Below are positions 1-12,933 of a DNA stretch of 64,000 bases, piece by piece. Below the pieces are notes generated by a model. That model was given only the letters and a program-made list of their open reading frames with translations. It searched no databases and was not told the DNA's origin. The DNA comes from Allodiplogaster sudhausi. Taxonomy: Eukaryota; Nematoda; Chromadorea; Rhabditida; Diplogasteridae. The position numbers and the translations under genes are program-made. Numbering within the stretch: position 1 is the first letter of the stretch; each line of letters begins with the position of its first letter. The stretch lies in assembly GCA_945643635.1 (NCBI GenBank), contig CALZFC010000005.1, forward strand, positions 4,912,501 to 4,976,500, written 5' to 3'.

Positions 1-3000
1 TATGTGCATAGGCATGTATGTACACAAGAAATACAATGAAATGGAGAATAAAGAGAAGGCAGATGAGAAGCATAAGAAGAAAAATGGGATGAATTGTTCA
101 GGAGGACAGCCGCCCCAACCGGTGGTGGATCCACCCCATCTCACTGTCAACGAAGGAGATCCCGCTTCTTTCCGCTGCTGGGTACCCGGAATTCCCGACT
201 GCCAGATCACTTGGCACAAGGTTCGACGAATACACTTTGATATCTTCCGTATGCATTTGATTGGACAGGATCAAGTGGGAGGCCCGCTGCCGCCCGGAGT
301 GTACCAGACTGGCAACGCCCTGAAGATACCCAAGGCACGTCTTTCGGATGCTGGGAACTACATCTGCACGGTAGTGAACCAGTACGGACTCGGCCGCTCC
401 CCCGACGCCAGACTCGACGTTGTCAGAGGTTCGAGCCCGTACTAGAAAGATGCATGCTTTGATCATGAAACTCCTGCATGAGAAGAGTGAGGAACTCCAG
501 CAGACAGCAACTCCTTTAGCAAAGAATCCAAATGAATGAAGCGGCACATTCATGAACAGGACCCGAAAAGTGCCCGCCGATCGGCCAACCGCAGCCGCAT
601 CCGCAACGCGTCCCGCCGCGCAAGTGCACTTCTAGGAAAGAAAAGAGTCAGAATCACAGTGGAATGACTACATGACGAACAAGCAGATAACGCCGCTTCC
701 ACTCTAGGAAACCATGACAGAGTTGATGTGCAGCACGTATTGTTGTATGCAGCAGAAGAGAGAGTGTACTAACAGAGTTTCCAGTCAACCACACCAGAGC
801 GTGCACTCGCTGGTACCGGCTGGAAGATCTGAGAGAGTTCTGAATGTGTTCAGCCCTGCTGCGAGCCCGTGTCGATCCACCCGAGCAGCGCGTGCAAGAG
901 GGAGACCCGGCTCGTTTCCGCTGCTGGGTTCCTGGCAATGCCAACGTCGATCTGACCTGGACGAGAGCGGGCGGAGCAGCACTTCCGACTGGAGCTCGTG
1001 AACACGATGGAATCCTCCACTTCGACTCGGCCCGACTCGGCCAGCACGACGGCAGCTATGAGTGCAAGGCTGTCGACCGCAGCAACAACCAGCCCATCCC
1101 GGCCGACCAGCCAGCCAGTCTCATCATCTCGCAAGGTTATTTTCTTTCTGAGAACGGCAGCAACTAATATTATTATATTAATATTATTATATTAATATAT
1201 ACTCTCAACCGCGAGGAGTCGATTTTCTGTTTCGATTAAGCTCAAGCAGCGTCTTAGTTAATTCAGAAAAGTTTAAACAAACTTCGTAGTGTATGTATGT
1301 ACATACATACATATGTATGTATGTATGTATGTATGCATGTGGGGCATCAGTGCAGTTTCCGAAACAAATTCCTGAGCATGAAAACGTTGGCCCATTGGGC
1401 AGCGGCGGGTAAAGCTAAGAAAGACCCCTCGCCGTTGAGCGCTAGTGTACATATGTATATTAACCAAAGAATGTCAGGAGCGCCTCTCCAGCCTCAAGTG
1501 GAGCCGCCGGAGCAGACGGTCAAGGAGGGCGAGCCGGCCACTTTCCGCTGCTTCGTTCCGGGAAACAATGAAGCACAGGTCTGAATCGCCACTTATACTT
1601 GAAGTGAATCTGAAAGTATGAACGGAATGAATTATAGCTTCGCTGGTCTCTGCCGAACAACCGTCCACTACCACAAGATGTGCAAGAGAGAGGAGGAGTC
1701 CTGTCCATCCCACGTGCCACTCAGTCCCACCAGGGACAGTACCTCTGCACTGCCACCGATCCACGCACTCGGCAGCAGGCACCCGCTCCCCCTGCTGTTC
1801 TTCGAGTCGCTTCTGAAGAACGTCAGGGATTCTGGAATACTTAAACTATTTTTATAAATAAGATAGGCTGAATAGAGATTGAATGAAATGTTGCAGCTCG
1901 TCGCCCACAAGTGGACCCTCCAGAGCAGACAGTAAAGGAAGGCGACCCGGCCACCTTCCGTTGCTGGGTGGACGGCAACCCGAATGTCGAGGTGAGAGGC
2001 TGCCTTTCAGAATACTTCCAATCGAAGGCTGATTCAGCTGCGATGGACTCTTGCGAATGGACAACCGCTCCCGCACGGAGCACAAGATCAGAATGGAGTT
2101 CTGTCCATCTACAGCGTGTCTCGGAACCACCAGGGACAGTACATATGCACGGCCACGGACCCCCAGACGGGCAGGCGAATGCCTTCTCCACCCGCCAGTC
2201 TCAACATCGCGCACCCCTCGCAGCCTCTCGATACCCGCCCGCCACGCGGCCCGGAAGTGGATCCTCCTGAGCAGACAGTGAACGAGGGAGAGCCGTCCTC
2301 CATCCGCTGCTGGGTGGAGGGAGAGCCCGACGCCGTCCTGTCCTGGGCGCGCCGAGACAAGCGGCCCATCCCGGCGGGCGCCTCCGATGCGGGTGGCATT
2401 CTCTACATTCCATCCACCGCCTCGGCCGACCAGGGCGACTTCCTGTGCACGGCCAGACATCCCGATGGCAGCAACCCTCGACTCGCTCCCAATGCTCGCA
2501 TCAATGTTCGACCGGGTAATCACTTCTCTTTTCAGTTCATAAATACAAAATAAACACAGTACATCTTGTTAGACAAACCAAAGTTGAAGCAGGACGCATC
2601 GAGCCTCAAATCGAGCCATCGGAGCAGACGATCCCCGAAGAGACTCCATTCCGCATTCGCTGCTGGGTGCCAGGCCATCCCGGACTGGCTGTGCAGTGGA
2701 GGAAGATTGACGGAGAACTGAACAGCGAAGCAAGACAAGAAGGAGGAGTCGTCTCAGTTGACAAGGTTCTGCTTCCTTCGAGTCAAATGACATGACGACG
2801 TTGTTGTTGTGCAGGCCCAGCAATCGGATGCTGGCAACTACGTCTGCTCTGCCCGCGACCCTCACTCTGGCCAGCCAGTGGATTCCATGCCCGCGCTTGT
2901 CAATGTCAAACCTGCAGGTATGGGTCAAATTAATGAGCAAGATATGCAACTCTGCTCCCAGATGCATCACATTTTTTGTTCCATACAAATACTATGTACA

Positions 3001-6000
3001 TACAAATGTGCATTCAGTTTACTGTCTGCATCTCCTCTGTGCAATAGAACTCGGAACCATATGAGGCATTGCCCCATAGCACACCCTTTTAGCTGAAGGG
3101 CCATTCATCTCCCCGGAGGATCAGACCGTGCCGGAGAACGACCCGGCGAGTATCCGTTGTTGGGTGCCTGGAGAGCCAGCAGCAGATCTGTCGTTCTCTC
3201 GTGTGGATGGCCAGCCGCTTCCCTTCGGCCACTCAGTGGAGGAGGGAGTCCTGAACATCCCGAATGCCAAGAAGGTCGACGAGGGTGACTTCATCTGTAC
3301 TTACACACCTGACGAGGAAGAAGGAGGCGGGCCCCCCAGGCACTCCACGATCTCCAAGCTGCACGTCTCCGATAGTACGCAGTCACATTCACTTTCCTCT
3401 GTCTGTCCTTGTCTCTGCTTTGCTTTTCTGGCTCTGTCCGTTTCGTACGCAATTTACTTAATTTGTTTTTGTTATAACAAAATAACTGTATTTTTAACCC
3501 AAGATTGATAGGGAGGATTTTATTGGTTGAAGAAGGAAAAGCGTGTTTGGTTATGCATCGACTTCAGTCCGTCGTGCGTCTGCTTCTCGTATCCGAGTAG
3601 TGCCAGCCCTTCAAGAGGTGCCGCAAGGGAGAGCGACTGCCTTCAGATGTCAACTCCCGCCCCACCAGCAGAGACTCCTCCGCAGACGCATCTTCTGGAC
3701 TGCCGTGGACGGCGTGGCTGGTGCTGCCTTGCCAGGAGAGGCTTACATCGAGGGAGACCAACTCATCATCCAGGCCGTCTCCTCTGACATGGCTGGAACT
3801 TGGTTCTGCGGTCTCTGGGAGGACGATGGGCTGCCCACTTTCTCTCTGCCCTCCATTCTCATAGTCACGCGTACGCCTTCGTCTTTGAATTTTACTAACG
3901 CTTGAGTTTTATTTATTAACGTGTGGCTCTCAAAATTAGCAGTTCTTTTCGTTTTGAATTGGCATTACCAATTTGCATGATTCAGTGTTCTTTTCTTGTA
4001 TTAACATTGGAATTTTTGCAATTGAAATGTGCTTCTTTTCAGCGGAAGAACCACCAACAGTTCGAGTGGAGCCACGAGTCTGGAATGGCAAACCAGGAGA
4101 TCGCCATCAGTTCAAGTGCATAGCCACTGGCAATCCAACTCCCACAGTCAGATATTTTTCTCTCACCAATTATGACATAGTCCAATGTATAAGATGTAAA
4201 AGATTGTTGGTTGTAATAAAGAAGCATTCAGGTATCCTGGACTGCCCCGGGCGGCGGCCCTCTTCCTCATGACGTCACTGAACTCGAAGACAACATTCTC
4301 GACTTTGCCAGTGGACGCAGCGAATTGAACGGCGACTACACTTGCACGGCTACTAACCCCGTGGGAGAAGCGAGCGACCATGGCTCAGTGAACATCGGCC
4401 CCACTCTTCTTGTCAAGACCACCCCGGCCGGGCCCAAGATCATCCTTACCGTCGGAGAGCCTCTCGAGGTAACAAACCCTCTTTAATTACAACTTATTTT
4501 CAAATTACATTTCATGCACATCTTCTCCATGCCTTGATAATATTTCGCATACAATGTGATATTCTTAGGTGAAATGCGAGGCATTTGGCGATCCTGAACC
4601 AGAAGTAGAATGGATCCACGACCCGGGACCAGAGCGAGGAGATCTGCCCGACGACTACAAGCCAATCACGATTTCGGAGCAGTTCATCAAGCACCCTTCC
4701 ATTGGTCTCTTCAACTCCGGTCTCTACACTTGCCGTGGAAGCAACTCGCATGCTTCGGCAGAGAAGAACATCTACATCGAAGGTGTGCAGAGCGGGTAGA
4801 TCAAAAGATCAGGAGGTCTTTTCAGTGGTCGAGCCATCGAAGGTAGCGACGGTGTCGATCCTGGGAGGTTCCACTCAGCACTTCGCAGCGGGAGAGTCTG
4901 GCGAGTTGACTTGCACTGGGACGGGCAGCCACTTGCTGGACCGCATCGAATGGGTCAAGGTCGACGATCAGCTGCCGACCGACGTCGAGGAGCACAACGA
5001 ACCAGGACTCCTTCACTTCCCTAACTTCAAGGTGCAGCGTGAGCTAAGCAATGGCATGGAGGGAGATGACTGAACTTGCAGAATTCGTACGCGGGTGACT
5101 ACGAGTGCCGCGGATTCCGCAACGACGAGTTGGTGGCGACTGCCCAGGTGACTGTTCTCTCCACCGACAGCATCGATGACGTGGCGAGAGTGTCGATTGC
5201 CGGGCCGAATGTGCGGGTTGTTGATCAGGGAGAACCGATTGAACTCGAGTGCTCGGCCGAAGGTTCGCTTTTGGTTTCAATCTTTTCATTCGCGAAGCAT
5301 TTATCACTTTACTCTAACGACATTCATTTTTTAACAGCGTACTAATTTTTTTTCTTGCTATTTGAAGCATGAGTCCGACTATATACATGTATAATTACGT
5401 TCTTGTTTTCCATAACTCATAAATTAGAATAGAAATAACGATAAAATAGAATTGTTGTTTGCTAACGCTTACTTTAGCGAGTGAGGGAGAAGAGATAATG
5501 TGGTACCGGACGAGGAAACTGTTCTCGTGGTCTCACCAGTACGGGAACGGCTCCCGTCTGTCCCTCCCCTTCGCCTCTCTCTCCGACACGGGAGTCTTCT
5601 TCTGCTCCCGCTCCCCGTCTCTGCCCTTCTTCGTCATCGTCCGTCCAATGGACATCTTCGGCGCGTATTTCTACTTTTCACAAATTCTTTAAAAACTCTC
5701 ACATCTAACAAAACTCGCACTAACAATGCTCAAACTAACAAATTCACTGGAGAGATCGACGACTTCCTTCATCTGCACCTTCTAATCCTCGTCCTTCTCA
5801 TGTGGAAGGGTCCTTCCCTCTAATCCCTTTCCTCCTCTTCTTCTAACACTCGCTGTGGCTGCCCGCCCTTCTAATGACCGTCCCATCCGGCCTCTTCCCT
5901 CTTTCCTCCCGGTCTTCCTTCAGGCATCAGTGGTGCCTCCACGTACGAGTGGTCGCTGCTCCGTGGCGGAAGCCTCATCCGCCGTCTGGGATCTTCTCAA

Positions 6001-6554
6001 ATTCTCAAGATCGACCGGGCCGACCCGAACAATGACTTTGGAGTCTATCGCTGCAGCATTGAAGATGAGAACGGATCCGTGCTTGGCTCCGCCTTCTCGG
6101 CTGTCTCCATCGGATACAGCGATGACAAGAGTTGGACCCATGCCAATTCTCTCCCCATCCATCCATTGCCACAACATATCATTAAGCTTGTATCTTTTAC
6201 ATATATACATATGTATGTACAATACGTACATAAGTATGCACGGATTACATACATGAACAGTATAAATACATATAACATTTATACAAATACATAAATATGT
6301 TCATATACGTAAATAAGACGAAAACATTTTTCGGCAAAAGGTCATTTCGTAAATTTAAGATGAAAGCATCAACAACTTCATAATTTACAGATGCAGTAAC
6401 GCTTAAATTCGACGAGAAGACGGAGGCGCAGCTCGTGTGCCCCGTGTACACTGTCCCAGGATCAAGGGTGGAGTGGAGCAAGCAGAACGAGGAGGAACTC
6501 CCTGCCAATGCCGTGCCCAATGGCAGCAAACTAGAGTGAGAGAGACAGAGCGGT

Positions 6555-6616
<62 letters not shown>

Positions 6617-8331
6617 AAGAGCGGCAGAGAGACAAAGAGAGAGAGAGAGAGAAAGAGCGGCAGAGAGACAAAGAGACAAAGAGAGAGAGAGCACATTCTG
6701 CAACTTCAGAATCAAGGAGTTCGACGAGACAGCAACAGGCCTCTACATCTGCAAGGTCCACATTGGAGAAGAAGAGGTCGAGGGATATATCCACGCCCAA
6801 ATATTCGGTGCGTTCCTATCTGCTCCCATCTCTCTCTCTCTCTCTCACTCTCTCCTTCCGCCCCATCTCTCTCCCTCTTCTCACTCTCTCACTCTCGCTC
6901 TCTCTCTCTCTCTCGCTCTACTTCCGCCCCCCCCCATCTCTCTCTTCTCTCACTCTCTCCTGTCTTTGCAGTTCCGGATACGATCGTGCAAGTAGTGATG
7001 GAGGCGTCGTCTGAGTCTGTTTCGATCGGAGACCGAGTGTGGTTTGATTGCAAAGTGACTGGTGACGCAGAGGCGGAGATCGAATGGTTCCGCGAGGAGG
7101 AGGATGAGTTGCCGGCCTCTGCTCAGGTGTCTTCGTGTCTGTCCTCTTCTGTGCTTGGCGGTGTAGATCCTCCGTGCTTGTCTCCTAAGCCAAATTCTCA
7201 GGTGACCTCGAATCGTCTTCTCTTCAACGAAGTGGCCGAGTCCGACGCAGGAGTGTACAAATGTCTGGCGAAGACTCGCGTGGGTCCCCTCGAGGCTCGC
7301 AGCGTCTTGAATGTCGCGGCTTCTCTAGGCAAGCGAAGAAGAAAGCATTCTGGCAGGAGAAGGGGTCGCCATTCACGGCATACAAGGAGGGACTCCAAGA
7401 GGGCCAAGCACTCCCTCTTCGGCGACTGGCAATCCTCTCTCTAACCGCATCCTCTCCTCTCGTCGTCAAGTTCTCTCTGACTTGCAGTGTCTCTCGTCCT
7501 CTAGCATAGCTTGACTCCTTTCCTTTGTCATGTTCGTTCTTGCCTGCTCTGCCAATCTCGGTGCGTTCTTTCCCTCTTCTCCTGCCCTCCTTGTCCTCGT
7601 AATCAGGGTGTCTTTTCTCAATCGTCGCCACCCGGTCTCCTCCACTTGCTGCCGTCAATTCTCTGCCATGCTCAATTGAATACTTCATTTTCACTGCCAC
7701 TCTTTTCTCGTTCTTCGCATGATATTTGATTGATAGAGTGAAATCATTATGAATGAGTGATCCTTTCTTCATTATAGATAAAGCGTATATGTTGATTTTG
7801 CATGTTCTTTGATTTTTCGAATTAGACGAGACATTTCGACTGATCTACGACAGAGCACGTTATCTATTTCGATATGATTGCGTTTAACAGTTCTCTTTTC
7901 GTGAGTATTACCTTATTTGTTTTATTATTGTTTGATAAAATGCTAAATTGTAAATTAATTTTATTAACGTTTTGAAATGGAGAGAAATGCTGTGATAAGC
8001 ACCGGCACTTGTTTTCATGTACTGCACTATTAACTAAGAAAGGCCCCGAGTGCGAATTCAGTGAGAGCGTTTGCTGGAAAGAAGATGGCCTCAGGACGTA
8101 GCTCGAAATTTTAAAAAATTGATGAGTGTAAAAAAAAGTAAATAATAAGGAGATGACATTAGGTTAGAAGGAAGACATCTTTAGAAGAGAGAAGTGAAGA
8201 CTCGTCCATTACTTTCCTGACGGATCGGCAAAATGCAATCACACGAGCGCTTGGAGAGAAGGTACATGAAATGAGAGAGAGAGAGAGAAAGCGAGAGAAA
8301 GCGAGAGAGAGTGGAAGAGAGGGAGGTGGGA

Positions 8332-8375
<44 letters not shown>

Positions 8376-11300
8376 AGAGAGGGGAGGAAGGTGAGAAGTG
8401 AGAGGTTACGAGTGAAATAAGTAGTAATAAAGAGAGGAGCTGAGTAGGTTCTTCTGGCATGTCCTACTGCGGATGTGAGAGGGGAGCGGATAGAATGGTC
8501 TCGACTGGAAGGAGCTGCTCTTCCCTTGAGTGCTTCGATTCATTCGGGAGTGCTCGTTCTGGAGAGGGTGGCCCTGGCCGACGAGGGAGTCTACATCTGC
8601 ACTCTTCATCGTTCACTTGGACTGCCCCCAATTCAGTCAAGAGTCTCTCTCGTCGTCATTGGTTCGTGAGAAGAGATCACTTCTGTCTTATCTCAATCTT
8701 ATTAGTTACAGTAAATATGCTGCAGATTTCGTGCCAGAATTCCTGGGAGACTCAGCTCTGCAACTTCCTCCTCTTACTCGTGAAGCGTACAAGGACTTTG
8801 CCATGCAAATCACATTCAAACCAACTCAAAACGACGGTACAAATTGAATTTTGTTGTTATAATGAACAACATATACACTTTGTGACTCATTAAGGTCTTC
8901 TGTTTTACACGGAGAAAGGAGAAGAGGAGGAAAGCCGTGAGAATCCTTCTACGTTCCACTCTTTGTCGCTTAATGAAGGCAAAGTTGTCTACAAGTATCA
9001 AGTAGGAGAAACCGCTGGTTTGTCAAGGACAATGGAATAATCAAGGAGGTCCTAAATGTCATCGTTTCAGAGGCCTTAGAAAGTCATCAGCCAGTCGAGC
9101 TGGGCGAGTGGAATACTGTGGAGATGAAGAACACCCCGATGGAGGTTCTCTCGTCCATCCCCTCCTTCCACTCCTCAAACCAGCTTGCAGCTTCCTTGGT
9201 GCTGAACGACGCTCGGGTGGAGGCGAAGGAACATCTTAGTTTCGAGGTGGCGCAGGAGGGAGCTGCCCAGCCAATCTTCATCGGAGGGATGCCCGATATC
9301 GTTCACCGGCCACACATCGGAGCCACCAAGGGATTCACTGGTCTCTCTCTCTGTGTCTCTCTCTAATTGCCGTTATTTCTCACAATCAGGCATAATCTCT
9401 TCTCTTCACTTGGCTGGCGAACCCGTGGCGCTGGGCAGAGGAGAGCGCATTCTATCAACGATCCGCCCATTTAATGTCAGTTGAGAGAAGTGAAGAATGA
9501 AGATCCAAAGAAGTGCAGGCCTGCCGCCACAAGAACTGCCTGAACGGTGCGCATTGCGTGTCGGCGAATGTGCCCCAGGGCTTCGTCTGTGATTGTCTGC
9601 CCGAATTCCGCGGAAAGCAGTGCCAGTTCCGGTCTTCAGCCTGCGGCCACGACTGTCAGTTCGCTGTGACTCACGAGAGAAGGAAAAGAATGATCTGTAG
9701 TGGACTGCGGAGTGGGTGTGTGTCTGCCTGGGAAGTTCTCTGAAGAAGCAAGTTGTCTCTGCCCCGCTGGCCGGGCTGGTCCGGGTTGCCAGCAGAGCGC
9801 TTTCCTAACCAAGGGTTTCAAATTCACATCCAACAGCTCTTTCCTCGCTCTACCTGCACCACCAAATCCCAAGAGCTTCAAGGTTTTTCTTACTTCTAAA
9901 AATATATCCTAAACGTTTTACACGACAATATTAGATTTCCCTCGATCTCCACTCTCCGCCAGCAACGGATTCTCTTCTACTCTTTCTCGGAGAAAATTAT
10001 TCTCCGTCAGCTGGATTTGTTGCCTTGTCTACGAGGAATGGAGAACTTCTTCTCACTCTCACAAACAAAGATGGCTAGTGGCGCTCGTTCTTTCCATTTT
10101 GGCTATCCTCAACTTAAGCGTACAATTAGCAGGAATTGTGAAGGAAGAGCGTATTGGGTCTCTTGAACCAAACGAAAAAGTTGGAATTGGCCTTCGACTT
10201 GAGAATGGGATGCATCGCCTCAGCATTGCTCACAAGGTTCGGCTTTTTCACTTATTTTCGTTCTACATATTCGCTCTTGTTCTTCAGGAAATGTTCACTC
10301 TTCCCTCTTCGTTTACTCCCAGCACCCAGGTGATTATTGGAGGTATTCCACCAGGAGTGCCACACAAGCACCTACACATGGCATCGTTCAGAGGCTGCAT
10401 TCAGAAGGTGAAGCAGGGGAGAGGAGACAGTGAGCCAGCGATGGAATGGGATTCAGGGAGGAGAGGGAGAGATCGAGGAAGGAGAGATGGAAAGAGAGTG
10501 ATTGCAGATCAGCTACAACGACCAAGCGATCGATGTCCACGACACTACGCAGTTCTACTCGGGAGACATCGAAGGATGCGACGAAGAAGTGGCTTCGGAG
10601 GTAGCAGAGACCGAGTCGGGAACAGCAGCAACTCAGACGCCTGAGACCACTGCTGACGGCTATTTGGAGGACGCCGGAACAACTGCGACGCTGGAGGAAG
10701 AAGTGTCTGCTCCCCCTCCCACGGAGTCAACGACAACCACCCTTCCACCCCCTCCAACTACCGAAGAGTACATCCAAGTCTACCAGGCACTTCCAGATCG
10801 ACAACTCCCCCACATACCTGCCCTTCTTACGACAGAACACCCCATTCAGACTGCAGCCATTGAAGAAGAGACACTCATGGAAGATGTCACTGAAGGTGGT
10901 GAAGAGGGTATAGAAGAGGAGAGTGAAGAAGAAGACCAGACTGGAGTTGTCTGGGTCAGCCTGCCAACGACCACCTCCACAATAGCCTCCACTACCACTT
11001 CCACAACCACCTCCACTACCACAACACTCGAACCTCCCCTTGTTGCTGAAGACACGACGCTACCCCATGCAGAGCTGGATAAATTCGAAGCTCCTTCATC
11101 TTCCATCGCGGAGTCTGAGCCAGAAAGCTGCTTTGGTTATTAAAGTACATTTTCAGTTGAAAGATAAATAAAGTAAATTTTAAGGGTGTGGATGCGGAGG
11201 CGGAGAAGAATTGTGTGGAGAGCACGGGGAGTGCAAGCAGATCAACCAGTCCCACTTCGAATGCGAATGCGACATTTACTACGATGGAGAGAACTGCGAC

Positions 11301-12316
11301 ATTTGTACGCACATACTTAATCTTTACATAAACTAAGATTCTGATTCAGCAGTAATTCAATCTGTTTCAGTCAAACCGATTGACCGGGCAGCGAAATTCG
11401 ACGGCACTGCTTTCATTGAGATCTCTGCAGACGAATTTCCTCATCTGACTTCGGAGAGGGAAGAGACGATTCAGTTCAAATTCAAGACAGAAACTGCACA
11501 CGGGGTTGAACTGTTCTTCTGGCGGGGAGTTCTAACATTCAAATGTGTTGAGGTGCTGCTGTGGCAAGGACAAGACGCGGACACTTCTCTCGAGGGAGAA
11601 GACTATTTCTCTGTTTCTTTAGATGGAGGACATCTTGTTTATGCGTCAGTCTTCTCTCACTCTTCATAGTGCGAGAATGAAGGTGGTTGTTGTAGTTATG
11701 AACTCGGAGGGGGCGCGGCCAGAGCTCGCTCCCTCATCAGAGTTGACGACGGAGAAGAACATCTAGTCAGGATTTCCAGGAAAGGTCAGCCCTCTTTTCT
11801 CCAGCTTCCTTCTATGAAACTGAATAAATTGCAGGCCGCCACGCACAACTGCAAATTGATGAAAGACCTCCGATTCGAGTTCAATCCTCGGGTATCCTTG
11901 CGATGCTGAATGTGGACGGCAACATCTTCATTGGTGCCTCCCCCTCCCTCATGCATTGGCAGGCCGAAGTCATTGCAGGAGGAGTGCCGAATGTGGAGGA
12001 GCGCACGGGTGGCCTGCACAGGTCGATGTTCGTTGGCTGTCTCGCTGACCTTCAATTGGACGGTAGCCCTCTGGATTTGATGGCCGCGGCCCTGGACGGG
12101 CGGAGAGTGAAACCCTGCGATGAGTGGATGATCCGCCGTCGTTTCATCTTCTCCTCTTGGTTACTTCTTTGCATTCCAACAGTTACCCGATCTCAGAACG
12201 CATCCTTTTCAGACAGATTCACAATGAACAATCTATCGTCTATCGTTGTCGATTATTCAACAAAGTGGCATTTCAAGCCCCTGCGATCATATTTGTATGT
12301 ATTCTATGATCATTGA
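1..12316 (+). CDS. unc-52: Perlecan / UNC-52-like basement-membrane proteoglycan core protein (3' part, N-terminus beyond left edge)
   Basis: Extracellular matrix core protein that in nematodes anchors muscle and epidermis to basement membrane. About sixteen Ig domains are read from exons at roughly 103-430, 855-1133, 1493-1813, 1895-2515, 2593-2922, 3100-3375, 3572-3870, 4042-4470, 4569-4782, 4819-5260, 5480-5655, 5924-6120, 6391-6806, 6972-7330 and 8448-8664. Many carry the UNC-52 style motif PPEQTVxEGxPAxFRCWVPG and a YxC near the end. They are followed by LG1 (about 8724-9480), EGF-like repeats (9516-9790), LG2 (9800-10600), a Thr/Glu-rich linker (10600-11134), an EGF (11188-11304) and LG3 (11372-12120), matching perlecan domain V order. 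Introns are often 45-50 bp (221-268, 1992-2037, 2766-2814, 11934-11978). The first half of the Ig ending near 6120 was not located. The stop at 12314-12316 is the in-frame one after the last LG cysteine, but a further splice is possible. Confidence 0.93.
1290..1336 (+). repeat. TATG/TACA tetranucleotide repeat in a perlecan intron
   Basis: Runs of tatgtatg and tacatacata form a short palindrome-like repeat. The same kind of tract recurs at 18345-18375, 30628-30660 and 30858-30885. Confidence 0.85.
6541..6690 (+). repeat. (GA)n microsatellite in a perlecan intron
   Basis: Pure GA runs split by AGCGGCAGAGAGACAAAG blocks. It lies between two halves of one Ig domain, with purines on the coding strand. 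Confidence 0.9.
6828..6960 (+). repeat. (CT)n microsatellite before a perlecan acceptor
   Basis: CT runs with TTCCGCCCC interruptions fill nearly the whole intron up to the acceptor TTTGCAG at 6971. Confidence 0.9.
7198..7444 (+). other. Perlecan exon with possible read-through to an alternative basic C-terminus
   Basis: This exon encodes the second half of an Ig domain (YKCLAKTRVGP motif) and normally splices at a donor near 7331 after NVAAS. If that donor is not used, the frame stays open for about 38 codons, very rich in Arg/Lys/His (for example GKRRRKHSGRRRGRH), and stops at 7442-7444. The junction lies between the Ig array and the LG/EGF module. C. elegans UNC-52 is known to make shorter isoforms that lack domain V. 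Whether this read-through is used is inference. Confidence 0.4.
7331..8447 (+). other. Long perlecan intron, no coding seen
   Basis: About 1.1 kb between two Ig exons with no convincing exon in any frame. It is pyrimidine-rich at the left (7440-7720), AT-rich in the middle and (GA)n-rich from about 8275 to 8400. An AATAAA hexamer lies near 8424, just before the acceptor at 8447. It is the longest non-coding gap in the perlecan Ig region. Confidence 0.6.
8275..8400 (+). repeat. (GA)n microsatellite in the long perlecan intron
   Basis: GA runs with GGAAGAGAGGGAGGTGGGAAG interruptions, about 50 bp before the acceptor of the last Ig exon. Confidence 0.85.
10600..11134 (+). other. Thr/Glu-rich mucin-like linker inside perlecan domain V
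   Basis: After LG2 ends (SGDIEGC, about 10570) the frame continues for roughly 180 residues of Thr, Pro, Glu and Ser, with acidic runs and TTTST-type blocks near 10970-11030, before splicing into the next EGF at 11188. Blocks of this kind are usual sites of O-glycosylation, which is inference here. The frame is open throughout and the flanking exons agree in phase. Confidence 0.75.
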
Positions 12317-12933
12317 TGTGTACAGAACGACAATTATCGTTCCATGTATGTAAATATGTAAATACAGATGTGCAAATAGTTGTGATGAGTCACTGCCAAG
12401 AACATTGTAGCTGCCATCCCAGCAGCACTCCCTTTCTCTCTCCCTTGTGATATTTCTATTTCTCCGTTCTCTCGCATTCTCTGTGCATAAAGTTTCATTC
12501 CATTTCTCAAAGTGGCAATGACTGTGCTTAGTACACAAAAGTGACAGGGGCAGAGCAGGTTAACCTAGAGAGATAAGATGCAAAGGGTTCCAAGGCGAAG
12601 AGTTAGAAAGAAAGAGAGAGAGAGAGAGAGAGCTGAGAGTTTAGGGAGGATGAACGAGAGGGAAACCGGCCCTGAGGGCACATTCTGTCTCTCTTATCTC
12701 ACACCCTCTTTCCCTCACTTCTCTCTCTCTCTCAATACCATGACTGCCTTTCCCTTTCTACGAAAGGCTGAATCACTGGTTGACGGTGGAAGGAGTGCTT
12801 TTCCTCCCCTCGCATTCGTCTCCTTGGCCTTCCCGGCTGCTCCTCTCGTTCCTCTCTTCCTTGCAGTCGTGTCCCACTTGCCGGTTCCTCTCTCCGTCTC
12901 TCTTTCTCTGCGTCTCCTTCTCCAGCAGCCTCC
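12317..12933 (+). other. Spacer between perlecan and the 618-aa secreted protein gene
   Basis: There is no gene in this 617-bp spacer. It has a short (GA)n at about 12607-12632 and pyrimidine-rich stretches to the right. A TTCTCCAG acceptor-like site ends about a dozen bases before the next start codon. It could be a spliced-leader or 5'-UTR splice acceptor. Confidence 0.55.
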
